Source: AP-15 sp963788085
GTDB taxonomy: Bacteria > Pseudomonadota > Alphaproteobacteria > ATCC43930 > CGMCC-115725
Length of the DNA stretch: 64,000 bases
Reading direction: 5' to 3'
NCBI GenBank assembly: GCA_963788085.1
Contig: CAWBFS010000033.1
Span: forward strand, 1-64,000
Below the pieces are notes generated by a model that saw only the letters and a program-made list of their open reading frames with translations, did not search any database and had not been told where the DNA came from. A program made the translations under genes and the position numbers. Positions 37,191-46,247 of this stretch are shown in pieces; position 1 is the first letter of the stretch, and every line of letters starts with the position of its first letter.

Positions 37191-38039
37191 CTAAACGGTC
37201 GTCGGCTCCTGAGCTTCCTGATGCCAGATCAACAGGCGCCGGCGCAGCACCGCGATGCCTTTGACGAGGCACAGCCCGGCGACTGCGATCTCGACGATTC
37301 CGGCGAAGACGCCGGGGGAATCGGCAAAGCGCGAGGCGGCGATCATCGCGCCGCCGAGGCCTTGACCGCCCATCAGCATCTCGGTGACGATCGTCACGAT
37401 CATCGAAACCGGAAGGGCGACCTGCAGGCCCGTCAGGATCTGCGGAAGCGCCGCCGGGAAGATGATCTCGCGCAGCAGCTGCCGCTCGCTGGCGCCGAGA
37501 CTGCGGGCGGACCATAAGAGCTGCCGGTCAACCCCCTCGGCCGCCGCGATCGTCGCGACAATGACCGGAAAGATCGCGTTAAATGCGGCCATCGAGATCT
37601 TTGAGACGTCGTAGAGCCCGAGCCACAGCATGAAAATCGGCAGGAACGCGATCTTCGGCATCGGGAAGCCGACGGAGACGATCGGGTCGAAAAACCAGCG
37701 CACGAACCTGTTGCGGGTCATCAGGATGCCCAGCGCGACGCCACCAACGGCCGCAATGGCAAACCCGGCCATTGCGCGATAAAGCGTCATGCCGAGGTTT
37801 ATCGTCAGATCGCCGGAGACCCCGTCGTCCCACACCCGCTGCAGCACCACCGATAAAGGCGGCAGTAGAAATGCGCTGACCGTGCCGCTGCGCGACAGGG
37901 CTTCCCAGCCGAGGACCAGCGCGACCAGCGGCAGCAGGCCGCCGGCGCGGCGTGCCATCGCGGCTCCGTCGCCAACCCCGCGAATGCGGGCGAAGGCGAG
38001 GCGGGGGCTGAGGCTCGCCGCGTCCTCTATTCGCGCCAT
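37191..38039 (-). CDS. ABC permease, SsuC/TauC-type (second of the operon)
   Basis: The 282-residue protein starts at ATG 38039, overlapping the end of the first permease gene by 13 bases. Six membrane helices are interrupted by the conserved loop LLWSARSLGASERQLLREII, the ATPase contact site, followed by FPAALPQILTGLQVALPVSM. The reading frame is open upstream into the preceding gene only because of that gene's frame shift. With permease 1 it would make a heterodimeric channel, which is uncommon for this class; many members use a homodimer. Confidence 0.87.
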   Translation of the reverse strand: MARIEDAASLSPRLAFARIRGVGDGAAMARRAGGLLPLVALVLGWEALSRSGTVSAFLLPPLSVVLQRVWDDGVSGDLTINLGMTLYRAMAGFAIAAVGGVALGILMTRNRFVRWFFDPIVSVGFPMPKIAFLPIFMLWLGLYDVSKISMAAFNAIFPVIVATIAAAEGVDRQLLWSARSLGASERQLLREIIFPAALPQILTGLQVALPVSMIVTIVTEMLMGGQGLGGAMIAASRFADSPGVFAGIVEIAVAGLCLVKGIAVLRRRLLIWHQEAQEPTTV

Positions 38040-38951
38040 GCCAACACCCGCCGGATCAGCATCAGGTAGCCGCGGTCGGCCGCGAACCCCAGCAGCGCGA
38101 CGGTCAACACCACCGCGAACATCGCGTCGTAGACGCCGCCATCGCCGAGCCAGCCGATCATATAGCCAAACCCGCTGCGGGCGACGATGAGCTCGGAGGC
38201 GACGAGCAGCACGAAGGCGAAGGCGAGCGCCGTCCGGATACCGCTCAGCAGCTCCGGCAGCGCGCTCGGGAGCACGACCTCCCACAACACGCGCGCGCGG
38301 CTCGCGCCGAGGCTGCGCGCCGACCAGACCAATACTTGCTCGGTGCCCGCGCGCGCCGTTGAACGCGCTCAACGTGACCGGCAGCATGCAGCCGACAAAG
38401 ATCAGCACGATTTTCGAGGCGTCGCCAAAGCCGAGCCACAGCACCATGACCGGGATCAGCGCCGATTTCGGCATTGGGTAGAAAAACTGGACGATCGGGT
38501 TGATAATGACGCGGACCGGCAGATACCAGGCCATCAGCACGCCGATGGCGCTGCCGCAGACGATCGCCAGGCCGAGGCCGGCGGCGGCGCGCGAGATCGA
38601 CGAAACCCCGTTGGTCCACAAATCGCCGCTCTCGGCGAGATTGAGCCAAGCGGCCGCAACCTTGTCGAGCGGCGGCAAAGCCGCGGGCGAGACGATACCC
38701 AGCCGCGAAACCGCCTCCCATGCGAAGGCCAGCAGCAGCAGCGGCGCATAGCGGCTTAGAGCACGGACCGCTGGGTCGAGAGCCCCTCTCCGTCCTTCAG
38801 GGGAGAGAGGGAGGGGTCCGTCGCACAGCAACGGGAGGGTGAGGTGGGTGCCGACAACCGCTCTGGAATCCCCCGCCTCACCCCGACCCTCTCCGCCCCC
38901 GGGGGCGGAGAGGGGGGATGCTCGGCGACGGCTGGAAATCAGTTCAGTCAT
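38027..38951 (-). CDS. ABC permease, SsuC/TauC-type, one frame shift, repeat-extended N terminus
   Basis: ATG 38951 overlaps the TGA of the ATPase gene (ATGA). Residues 10-58 are encoded by a type B repeat (SPLSAPGGGEGRGEAGDSRA and on) and are not family sequence. The permease proper begins at YAPLLLLAFAWEAVSRLGIV. An extra base near 38350 shifts the frame within AFNGAR; the rest, VWSARSLGASRARVLWEVVL to RRVLAWRE, follows in another frame. Reconstructed length is about 307 residues. It should pair with the second permease and the SsuB-type ATPase. Confidence 0.83.
38781..38918. repeat. Dispersed palindromic repeat, type B, inside the permease 1 coding region
   Basis: This copy has the same arms in the same order as 31179-31314: CCCCTCTCCGTCC...GGGGAGAGAGGG, GGTGAGGTGGGTG, then CCTCACCCCGACCCTCTCCGC and GGGGGCGGAGAGG. 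It is translated in frame as part of the permease N terminus. Confidence 0.85.
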
Positions 38952-39739
38952 GCCGCGCCGCCGCGCTCGGCGAGGATCGCTTCGCCGCGGACTAGGTTCC
39001 ACACGTGGTCGACCATCTCGACAAAGGCCGGGCTGCGGGCCAGCCCAGGATCACCTTTGTCGAAACGGGTCTCGACAATCTCTTTGATGTGGCCCGGGCG
39101 AGCAGACATGACCGCGATGCGCTCCGCCAGAAACACCGCCTCGTGCACATCGTGCGTGACGAAGATGACGGTTTTGCGCGAGCGTTGCCAAATGTTGAGA
39201 AGCTCGCCCTGCATCAGGCTGCGGGTCTGCGCGTCGAGCGCCCCAAACGGCTCATCCATCAACAGGATGTGCGGATCGATCGCCATTGTCCGGGCGATCG
39301 CGGCACGCTGCTTCATGCCGCCGGAAAGTTGCGAGGGATAGCTGTCTTCGAACCCGGTGAGCCCGACGAGATCGATGAACTCGCGTGCCCGACGTAGCCG
39401 CTCTTCGCGCGGCAAGCCCTGTTTTTCAAGGCCATAGAGCACGTTCTGGATTACCGTCTTCCACGGAAACAACGCGAAGTGCTGGAAGACGATCCCGCGG
39501 TCGGGTCCTGGCCCGGCGATTGGTTTGTCCTCGACGCGGATCGTGCCGTGCTCCACCGGCAGGAAGCCGCCGACCAGATAAAGTAGGGTGCTCTTGCCGC
39601 AGCCGCTGGGCCCGAGCAACGCGACGAATTCGCGGTCGCGCACCTCGAAGGATACATTTTCGAGAGCCATAACCGGACGGCCGCGCGGCGGCCGGTAGAT
39701 GTGGCTGACGCGATCGATGACGATCTGAGGCGCTGCCAC
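38948..39739 (-). CDS. ABC ATPase, SsuB/TauB-type
   Basis: The protein has 263 residues. The Walker A is LGPSGCGKSTLLYLVGGFLP, the Q-loop VFQHFALFPWKTV, the signature LSGGMKQRAAIARTMAIDPH and the Walker B ILLMDEPFGALDAQT, followed by the switch His in FVTHDVHEAVFLAERI. This is the usual pattern of nitrate/sulfonate/taurine importers. It lies 4 bases after the binding protein gene. It powers uptake through the two downstream permeases. Confidence 0.93.
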   Translation of the reverse strand: MAAPQIVIDRVSHIYRPPRGRPVMALENVSFEVRDREFVALLGPSGCGKSTLLYLVGGFLPVEHGTIRVEDKPIAGPGPDRGIVFQHFALFPWKTVIQNVLYGLEKQGLPREERLRRAREFIDLVGLTGFEDSYPSQLSGGMKQRAAIARTMAIDPHILLMDEPFGALDAQTRSLMQGELLNIWQRSRKTVIFVTHDVHEAVFLAERIAVMSARPGHIKEIVETRFDKGDPGLARSPAFVEMVDHVWNLVRGEAILAERGGAA

Positions 39740-39743
39740 TGTC

Positions 39744-40766
39744 CTACTCGCCGTCGATGCGTCGCTTGGCTTCCTCGATCAGCGACAGATCGACGTATTT
39801 CGGGCTGATCTCGACGCGCTTCGGGATGACTCCCATCTCGGCGCTCGCGTCGATTTCCTTTTGCACCGACGACACGTCGGGCCGGGCGTCGGGCGAGTGA
39901 TAGAAATCATCCTTGCCGAAGGCAAAGGTGAGGTCCGGCTTCGGCAATTTGGTCACGTCCGCCAGTATCGCGAGCGCCTCCTCGCGGTTCTTCGGATCGA
40001 GAAACCAGCGGACCGCGCGGATGTGATCCTCGAAGAAATCGACGAATGTCGGCCGATGTGCGGCGATCACATCGCTGCGCATGGCCCAAACGACGGCCTG
40101 CGTCGGCCCGACCGCATCGCGCGCGGTGAACAGCACCCGGTACTTGCCGGATTTGAGCTCCGGGGCGAATTGCGGCAGGATGCCGATGAGATCGACTTTG
40201 CCGGAATCGAGCATCGCCGGCATGTTCGCGAAATTCGCCTCGACGGTGGTGAAATCACTGTCCTTGATGCCATTCTTGCGGAACATCGTTCGCATAGCGG
40301 TATCGCTCGCCGAGCCGATCGCGTTCGTGGCGATGCGGCGCCCCTTGATGTCCTCGACCTTGTGAATCGGGCCATCCGCAAGGACGACAAAATTCTCGCT
40401 GAAATAACCGGGGTGCCCGTCCGTGACGACGTCGGCCACGAGCCGCTCGTCGAGATGCGCGTTGGTGATCGCCAGCGCAAACGCGCTCGTCGAGAACGAC
40501 GCCACTTCGAGGTCACCGATCGCCTGGGCCTGGATTTGCGGTGTCGTACCGTTGAAGCGCAGCGGCTGCAGGACATAGCTCTGGCCGAGATGCTTGAACA
40601 CCGCGGGCTCACGCTTGCCGAGCGCCTCGATCAGCGGCGCCATGTGTCCGGGTGTCACGACCCAACCGATGCGTATCGTCAGTGGCTCCGCTTGTGCTCC
40701 CGCGGCAACTGCGATTGCCGCCGCCAGTGCCGCAGCCGCTGCCGTTATCCTCCCGATCACGCGCAT
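39744..40766 (-). CDS. ABC solute-binding protein, NMT1/SsuA-like
   Basis: This intact protein has 340 residues. A signal peptide (AAAAALAAAIAVAAGAQAEP) leads to LTIRIGWVVTPGHMAPLIEA. It heads the leftward operon of binding protein, ATPase and two permeases. It is paralogous along its length to the protein at 35242-36274: both have a HPGYFSENFVV or GYHTNDFVV block and end in YVDLSLI/V. The class binds sulfonates, nitrate, taurine or pyrimidine precursors; the ligand here is unknown. Confidence 0.88.
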   Translation of the reverse strand: MRVIGRITAAAAALAAAIAVAAGAQAEPLTIRIGWVVTPGHMAPLIEALGKREPAVFKHLGQSYVLQPLRFNGTTPQIQAQAIGDLEVASFSTSAFALAITNAHLDERLVADVVTDGHPGYFSENFVVLADGPIHKVEDIKGRRIATNAIGSASDTAMRTMFRKNGIKDSDFTTVEANFANMPAMLDSGKVDLIGILPQFAPELKSGKYRVLFTARDAVGPTQAVVWAMRSDVIAAHRPTFVDFFEDHIRAVRWFLDPKNREEALAILADVTKLPKPDLTFAFGKDDFYHSPDARPDVSSVQKEIDASAEMGVIPKRVEISPKYVDLSLIEEAKRRIDGE

Positions 40767-40894
40767 TTCTCTCCGGTCCTCTGGGGAATGCTGTTCTCGT
40801 CGCCCTTCTTAGCGTCGCACCGCCTCGCAGAGAAGGGGCGGAATGACCAATTCAGGGTGAAGATGGCGCCGGCCGGCGGGTTGGCGCCGATTTC

Positions 40895-40943
40895 TTCTTG
40901 CGGCGGCGTGGTGGTGTATAGTGCGTCGCCACCGGAAAGGAGG
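40895..40943 (+). promoter_or_regulatory. Candidate guaB promoter and strong ribosome site
   Basis: TATAGT at 40917-40922 is a good -10 box; TTCTTG at 40895-40900, 16 bases earlier, is a weak -35. AAGGAGG at about 40937-40943 is a near-perfect ribosome binding site 5 bases before ATG 40949. The leader is short, with no room for a purine riboswitch. Confidence 0.5.
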
Positions 40944-40948
40944 CGCCG

Positions 40949-42412
40949 ATGGAAATTCGGCAAGCTCTGAGCTTTGACGACGTCATGCTGGTCCCGGCGG
41001 CATCTGAAATCATGCCCGCGGAGACGGATACGCGGACCAGGCTGACCCGCGGCATCGAGCTCGGTATCCCGCTGGTCTCGGCCGCGATGGATACGGTCAC
41101 CGAAAGCGCGCTCGCAATCGCCATGGCGCAGACCGGCGGAATTGGTGTCATCCACCGCAATATGACCATCGAGCAGCAGGCCGACGAAGTCCGCAAGGTG
41201 AAGAAATTCGAGGCTGGGATGGTCGTGAACCCGGTCACGATCCACCCGGACGAGACGTTGGCCGATGCGCTGCGACTGATGGCCGACCACAAGATCTCCG
41301 GCATCCCGGTGGTCGAGCGGGGGTCGGGCAGGCTCGCCGGAATCCTGACTAATCGCGACGTGCGATTCGCGGACGATCCGCGCCAGCCGGTAGCCGAGCT
41401 GATGACGAGGGATGGGCTTGTCACAGTGCGCGAGAATGTCGCGCGAGAAGACGCAAAACGACTGTTGCACCAGCATCGCATCGAGAAGCTTCTCGTCGTC
41501 GACGAGGTCTATCGGTGCGTCGGTCTGATAACCGTCAAGGACATCGAGAAAGCGCAGCGCTATCCGATGGCCTGCAAGGACGAGCATGGCCGTCTCCGTG
41601 TGGCTGCAGCGACGGGTACCGGCAGCGAGGGCATCGAGCGCGCTGAAGCGCTGTTCACCGCCGGTCTCGACGTCTTGGTCGTCGACACCGCGCACGGTCA
41701 TTCAGAGCGGGTATTGCGCACGTTGCGTGACGTTCGGCGGCTCTCGAACTATACCCAGGTGATCGTCGGCAATGTCGCGACGGCGGAGGGTGCGCGGGCT
41801 TTGATCGAGGCGGGGGCGGACGCGATCAAGGTCGGCATCGGCCCGGGTTCGATCTGCACGACCCGCATGGTGGCGGGGGTCGGTGTGCCGCAATTCACCG
41901 CGATCGTCGATACGGTCGCGGAATGCCGCAAGACCGGGGTTCCGGTGATCTCGGATGGCGGCATCAAATTTTCCGGCGATCTCGCCAAGGCGATCGCCGC
42001 CGGGGCCGATTGCGCGATGCTCGGCTCATTGTTCGCCGGTACCGACGAGAGCCCGGGCGAAGTCTTTCTCTATCAGGGCCGCAGCTACAAATATTACCGC
42101 GGCATGGGCTCGATCGGGGCGATGGCGCGCGGCTCGGCCGACCGCTATTTCCAGCAGGAGGTGACGAGCACGTTGAAGCTCGTGCCGGAGGGCGTCGAGG
42201 GGCGGGTGCCGCACAAGGGCCCGGTCGGCAACATCGTCCATCAGCTGATCGGCGGACTGCGCGCGGCGATGGGCTATACGGGCAACCGGACTATCCGCGA
42301 AATGCAAAAGAACTGCACCTTCGTGCGAATCACCGGGGCCGGGTTGCGCGAAAGCCATGTCCACGACGTCGCCGTCACCCGCGAAGCCCCCAATTATCCG
42401 CAGGACCGTTGA
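40949..42412 (+). CDS. guaB: Inosine-5'-monophosphate dehydrogenase
   Basis: This intact enzyme has 487 residues. It oxidises IMP to XMP with NAD, the rate-setting step to GMP. The barrel starts with QALSFDDVMLVPAASEIMP. Two CBS modules cover roughly residues 95-205 (NPVTIHPDETLADALRLMAD, HRIEKLLVVDE). The catalytic loop IGPGSICTTRMVAGVG carries the active Cys, with the flap RYFQQEV later. It precedes rsmB and guaA, so both enzymes for IMP to GMP are encoded together. Unlike its neighbours it has no frame break. Confidence 0.97.
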   Translation: MEIRQALSFDDVMLVPAASEIMPAETDTRTRLTRGIELGIPLVSAAMDTVTESALAIAMAQTGGIGVIHRNMTIEQQADEVRKVKKFEAGMVVNPVTIHPDETLADALRLMADHKISGIPVVERGSGRLAGILTNRDVRFADDPRQPVAELMTRDGLVTVRENVAREDAKRLLHQHRIEKLLVVDEVYRCVGLITVKDIEKAQRYPMACKDEHGRLRVAAATGTGSEGIERAEALFTAGLDVLVVDTAHGHSERVLRTLRDVRRLSNYTQVIVGNVATAEGARALIEAGADAIKVGIGPGSICTTRMVAGVGVPQFTAIVDTVAECRKTGVPVISDGGIKFSGDLAKAIAAGADCAMLGSLFAGTDESPGEVFLYQGRSYKYYRGMGSIGAMARGSADRYFQQEVTSTLKLVPEGVEGRVPHKGPVGNIVHQLIGGLRAAMGYTGNRTIREMQKNCTFVRITGAGLRESHVHDVAVTREAPNYPQDR

Positions 42413-42420
42413 CCTCGGTT

Positions 42421-42503
42421 CGTCATTTCCGCGAAAGCGGGAATCTAGGGCCGCCGAGCCATACCAGATATTCTGGACCCCCGCTTTCGCGGGGGCGACT
42501 AAA
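42421..42503. repeat. Dispersed palindromic repeat, type A
   Basis: TTCCGCGAAAGCGGGAA near 42426 and CCCCCGCTTTCGCGGGGG near 42479 form two strong hairpins in the gap between guaB and rsmB. The family is shared with 9826-9949. Its frame is open into rsmB, which makes the apparent rsmB start look further upstream than it is. Confidence 0.8.
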
Positions 42504-42521
42504 AAGAGATTCGGGAGCAAT

Positions 42522-43842
42522 TTGACACCCGGAGCGCAGGTCGCCGCCGCGATCGACGTTCTTACCGCGATCGATTCCGAACATCGTCCGGCTGACGACG
42601 TCGCGGCCGAATACTTTCGCCGCCGCCGGTACATCGGTGCCAAGGACCGGGCGCAGATCGCCGGCCATGTTTACGCGGTGCTGCGGCACAGAGCGGCGCT
42701 CGACTGGTGGATGGCCAAGTACCGGATGGGTACCGAACCCCGTGCCCGAGTCCTGGCCGGCCTGGTTCTGGTCGAGGAATGGCGGCCCGATGCAATCCGC
42801 GTATGCTGCGACGGCGACCGCTTTCGTCCGGCTCGGCTCAGTCACATCGAAGAACGCTTCATCCGCGATCTCGCGACCCGCACCTTGCGCCATCCGGAGA
42901 TGCCTCGGGCAGTGGCCAACGATCTCCCCGATTGGCTCGAACCTCATCTCGATCGGGTTTTCGGCCAAGGGCTGGAACGCGAGATGGCGGCCCTCAACGG
43001 GCCGGCCCCGATCGATCTGCGCGTCAACCTGGTGAAGGCCGACCGGGAAGAGGCGCGCCGCGCGCTCGCCGCGGAGGGTGTGGCCGCGAAGCCCACCCCT
43101 CTATCGCCGGTCGGCTTGCGCCTGCGCGAACGGGTGCCGCTCGGCAAGCTGGCCGCCTTTGAGCAGGGCCTCGTCGAGGTGCAGGACGAAAGCTCACAGA
43201 TTGCCGCGCTGCTTGCCGACGCGCGGCCCGGCATGCGGGTCGTCGATTTCTGCGCCGGGGCGGGCGGCAAGACCTTGGCGCTCGCCGCCGGAATGGCCAA
43301 TCGCGGCAAGCTCGTCGCCTGCGAGGTATCACAGCGCCGCCTCGACCGCGCCGCGCGCCGGCTGCGCCGAGCCGGCGTTACCAATGTAGAGCGCCGTGCG
43401 TTGAGCGGCGAACGCGACAAATGGGTCAAGCGCCACGCCGGCAGTTTCGACCGGGTCTTCGTCGATGTTCCTTGCCTGGGCACCGGGACGTGGCGGCGCA
43501 ATCCCGACGCCAAATGGCGCATGACGCCCGGAGGATCTCGCCGAGCTCGTCGAACGCCAGCAGCAGATCCTGTGCAGCGCCGCGCGTCTCGTCCGCCCCG
43601 GCGGACGGTTGATTTACGCGACCTGCTCGTTGCTGCGCGAGGAGGACGAGGCGCAGGCCGAAGCCTTTCTCGCCGCCGAGCCGGATTTTTCGCTGTTGCC
43701 GGTCGCGCGCGCTTGGGGCGAGACGATCGGCGGCGCCTCGCCGGGCGGCGAGCAATATCTGCGGCTCACCCCCGCAAGGCACGGCACCGACGGCTTCTTT
43801 GTCGCGATATTCGAGCGCAGACCATGTCCGACCGCATCCTGA
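42522..43842 (+). CDS. rsmB: 16S rRNA cytosine-C5 methyltransferase RsmB, one frame shift
   Basis: Reconstructed length is about 439 residues. TTG 42522 is the likely start, with GGGAG 5 bases before it. An N-terminal NusB-like helical domain (VAAAIDVLTAIDSEHRPADD) precedes the SAM-binding MTase domain (VVDFCAGAGGKTLALAAGMA). The catalytic cysteines are in FVDVPCLGTGTWRRNP and IYATCSLLREEDE. An extra base near 43525 (ACGCCCGGAGG) breaks the frame just after KWRMTP. It methylates C967 of 16S rRNA in E. coli. Its end overlaps the guaA start by 19 bases. Confidence 0.92.
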
Positions 43843-45374
43843 TCCTCGATTTCGGCAGCCAAGTCACGCAGCTCATCGCGCGCCGCGTGCGCGAGAGCGG
43901 TGTCTACTGCGAAATCCATCCCTTCACGATCTCCGAAGATCGGGTTCGCGATTTTGCCCCGCGCGGGATCATCCTGTCGGGCGGCCCGGCATCGCTGACC
44001 GAGGCCGCCTCGCCGCGCGCCCCCGAGATCGTCTTTCGGCTCGGCGTGCCGGTGCTCGGGATCTGCTACGGCATGCAGACGATGTGCGCGCAGCTCGGCG
44101 GCCGTGTCACATTGAGCGATCATCAGGAATTCGGCCGCGCGTTTATCGACATCCTCGGCGAGTGCCGGCTGTTCGAGGGGCTGTGGCCAAAAGGCGGGCG
44201 CGAGCAGGTGTGGATGAGCCATGGCGACCGGGTCGACGCATTGCCGCCCGGGTTCCGCACCGTCGCGGCGAGCGAGGCGGCGCCCTACGCCGCCGTTGCC
44301 GATGACGAGCGCCGGTTTTACGGCGTGCTGTTCCATCCCGAGGTCGTCCACACGCCGCAAGGCGGTCAGCTGCTGCGCAACTTCACGCACAACGTAGCGG
44401 GCTGCCGCGGCGACTGGACGATGGCGCTGTTCCGCAGCCAGGCGATCGACAAGATCCGCCGCCAGGTCGGACGGGGTCACGTCGTGTGCGGCCTGTCCGG
44501 CGGCGTCGATTCCGCGGTCGCGGCGGCGCTGCTGCACGAGGCGATCGGCGACCAGCTGACCTGCATCTTTGTCGATACCGGCCTGTTGCGGGCGGGCGAG
44601 GCCGAGGAGGTCGTCAGCCTCTTCCGCGGCCACTACAACATCCCGCTGATCCATCGCGACGCGAGCGGGTTGTTCCTCGAAAAGCTCGCGCGGAGTCACC
44701 GACCCCGAAGAAAAGCGCAAGACGATCGGGGCCACCTTTATCGACGTCTTCGACGAAGAGGCGCACAAGATCGGCAATGTCGAGTTCCTGGCGCAAGGCA
44801 CCCTCTACCCGGACGTGATCGAGTTGGTGAGCCCGCTCGGCGGCCCCTCGGTCACGATCAAATCGCATCACAATGTCGGGGGCCTGCCGGCCCGTATGAA
44901 ATTGCGGCTGGTCGAGCCCTTGCGCGAATTGTTCAAGGACGAGGTGCGCGAATTGGGCCGCGAGCTCGGACTGCCCGACGGGTTTGTCGAGCGCCACCCG
45001 TTCCCCGGCCCCGGTCTGGCGATCCGCATCCCCGGCGAGGTCACTCGCGCCAAGCTCGATATTTTGCGCAAGGCCGACGCGGTCTTCCTCGAAGAAATCC
45101 GCAACGCCGGCCTCTACGGCGCGATCTGGCAGGCGTTTGCCGTACTTGTTGCCGGTGCAGGAGCGTCGGCGTGATGGGCGACAGCCGCTCCTACGATTTC
45201 GTCTGCGCCTTGCGCGCGGTAACCTCGACCGACGGCATGACCGCCGACTACTTCCCGTTCCCGCACGAATTCCTCGGCCGCACCGCGACCCGCATCATCA
45301 ACGAAGTGCGCGGCATCAACCGCGTCGTCTACGACATCACCTCCAAACCCCCCGGCACGATCGAGTGGGAGTGA
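43824..45374 (+). CDS. guaA: GMP synthase (glutamine-hydrolysing), frame broken at two places
   Basis: Reconstructed length is about 515 residues. The glutaminase domain (ILILDFGSQVTQLIARRVRE; nucleophile Cys in VLGICYGMQTMCAQLGG) is followed by the ATP pyrophosphatase (CGLSGGVDSAVAAALL) and dimerisation domain, ending INRVVYDITSKPPGTIEWE. An extra C near 44690 and two extra bases between about 45140 and 45165 shift the frame away and back. Since the enzyme makes GMP from XMP and is normally needed, these are most likely sequencing errors. The 3' end is also a known target for island integration, and a second copy of it lies at 46198. Confidence 0.94.
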   Translation: MSDRILILDFGSQVTQLIARRVRESGVYCEIHPFTISEDRVRDFAPRGIILSGGPASLTEAASPRAPEIVFRLGVPVLGICYGMQTMCAQLGGRVTLSDHQEFGRAFIDILGECRLFEGLWPKGGREQVWMSHGDRVDALPPGFRTVAASEAAPYAAVADDERRFYGVLFHPEVVHTPQGGQLLRNFTHNVAGCRGDWTMALFRSQAIDKIRRQVGRGHVVCGLSGGVDSAVAAALLHEAIGDQLTCIFVDTGLLRAGEAEEVVSLFRGHYNIPLIHRDASGLFLEKLARSHRPRRKAQDDRGHLYRRLRRRGAQDRQCRVPGARHPLPGRDRVGEPARRPLGHDQIASQCRGPAGPYEIAAGRALARIVQGRGARIGPRARTARRVCRAPPVPRPRSGDPHPRRGHSRQARYFAQGRRGLPRRNPQRRPLRRDLAGVCRTCCRCRSVGVMGDSRSYDFVCALRAVTSTDGMTADYFPFPHEFLGRTATRIINEVRGINRVVYDITSKPPGTIEWE

Positions 45375-45428
45375 GGGGCGGCCGAACCACCGAACAACGC
45401 TATATGCGGGACAGCAGCGCAAGGGGCG

Positions 45429-45817
45429 TCATGGGCAGACCTTCACGTCAGTCTTCGTGAAATCGTCGCCCTTGAACAGCAATGGGTCGTCGTGCGTGGC
45501 CGCCAGCGCATAGGAGAGGCAATCGCCGTAGTTGAGGCCGGCCGGATGTCTGCCCCGGCCATAACGCCGCCAGGCACGGCGCGCCATGTCGGCCTGTTCG
45601 GCGTCCACCGGGAATATTTCGACCTCCGCCCTGTGCAGCCACAGATCGAACTCCTGGCCTCCGGGATCGCCCAGGCGCGCCTCGATGACGATGGCCGCTT
45701 CCAGGAGTGTAGCGGCTGACATAAGCCGTACCGGATCATCGGCGATTTTCTCTTCCAATGCGGCTGCGTCGGGCTCGTTAAACAAAATGGCGCGATCGCC
45801 GAGGTGTCGATTACCAT
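45429..45817 (-). CDS. vapC: VapC-type PIN ribonuclease toxin, one frame shift
   Basis: The start MVIDTSAIA carries the first PIN aspartate. A base is missing near 45790, after which ILFNEPDAAALEEKIADDPV and LMSAATLLEAAIVIEARLGD (with the conserved Glu) continue, and LNYGDCLSYALAATHDDPLL gives the C-terminal acidic pair. Corrected length is about 129 residues. VapC toxins cut initiator tRNA or rRNA. The start overlaps the vapB stop. The pair sits between the two guaA 3' ends. Confidence 0.86.
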
Positions 45818-46071
45818 AACCGCGGCAGCCCGCGTTCGTCATAGCCGATGATTTCTTCCGGTGTCCTCGGGTCGATCACGGCAAGTTCGGCGCATCGGCG
45901 CCGGATCGCCGCGAGGTCCGCCAGAAGAAGGGACCTCCGGTCTACGCCTCGCAGACGGCGCAGACGTTCCTGCAGCGCCTTGCGGGTGGCAACCGTGATG
46001 CTCTCACCGGTGCGCCGGGCAAGCTCACGGGCCAGTCGCTCGGTTTCGGGGTCTTTGATGCTGAGAGGCAT
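45811..46071 (-). CDS. vapB: VapB-type antitoxin (PSK_trans_fac family)
   Basis: The protein has 86 residues from MPLSIKDPETERLARELARR, through TGESITVATRKALQERLRR, to a C-terminal tail with EEIIGYDERGLPRLW. The short N-terminal beta/helix unit that dimerises on DNA and the Trp/Arg-rich tail that blocks VapC are typical. ATG 46071 gives the family start; the frame is open further upstream. It overlaps vapC by 7 bases, the usual coupled arrangement. Confidence 0.87.
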   Translation of the reverse strand: MPLSIKDPETERLARELARRTGESITVATRKALQERLRRLRGVDRRSLLLADLAAIRRRCAELAVIDPRTPEEIIGYDERGLPRLW

Positions 46072-46197
46072 AGCGTTGGTGCCAACGTAGATGCATAGGT
46101 AGAATATTCCCACCCGTCAAGCACTACGGAGAGATGCCGATCCGAGGGGCTGCGTGTTGCTGGGCGCGCGCCAACGGAGCCGCGGACGCACCGGTCA

Positions 46198-46247
46198 TCT
46201 GCGACCTCACCTCCAAAACCACCCGGCACAATCGAGTGGGAATGAGA
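46198..46247. repeat. Second, diverged copy of the guaA 3' end
   Basis: The segment reads DLTSK-PPGTIEWE-stop once one extra base is skipped, matching guaA 45328-45376. Most base differences are at third codon positions (CCA for CCC, ACA for ACG, GAA for GAG), so it derives from a related but different guaA and is not a recent copy of the local one. It is in the same orientation, 870 bases downstream. This is what an attachment site left by a guaA-targeting island looks like. Confidence 0.75.

Noticed and set aside
37191..39002. A 603-codon frame suggesting a fused double permease.
   Set aside because: The middle part is non-family text caused by an extra base near 38350; the real end of permease 1 reads in another frame and overlaps the separate permease 2 start.
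40860..40948. A purine riboswitch ahead of guaB.
   Set aside because: The space between the -10 box and the start codon is too short for an aptamer and no matching stems are visible.
42357..45374. A continuous 1005-codon frame suggesting an RsmB-GuaA fusion protein.
   Set aside because: It arises because one extra base near 43525 bypasses the rsmB stop; after 43525 the text is not protein-like until the guaA ATG at 43824, and the true rsmB end reads in another frame.
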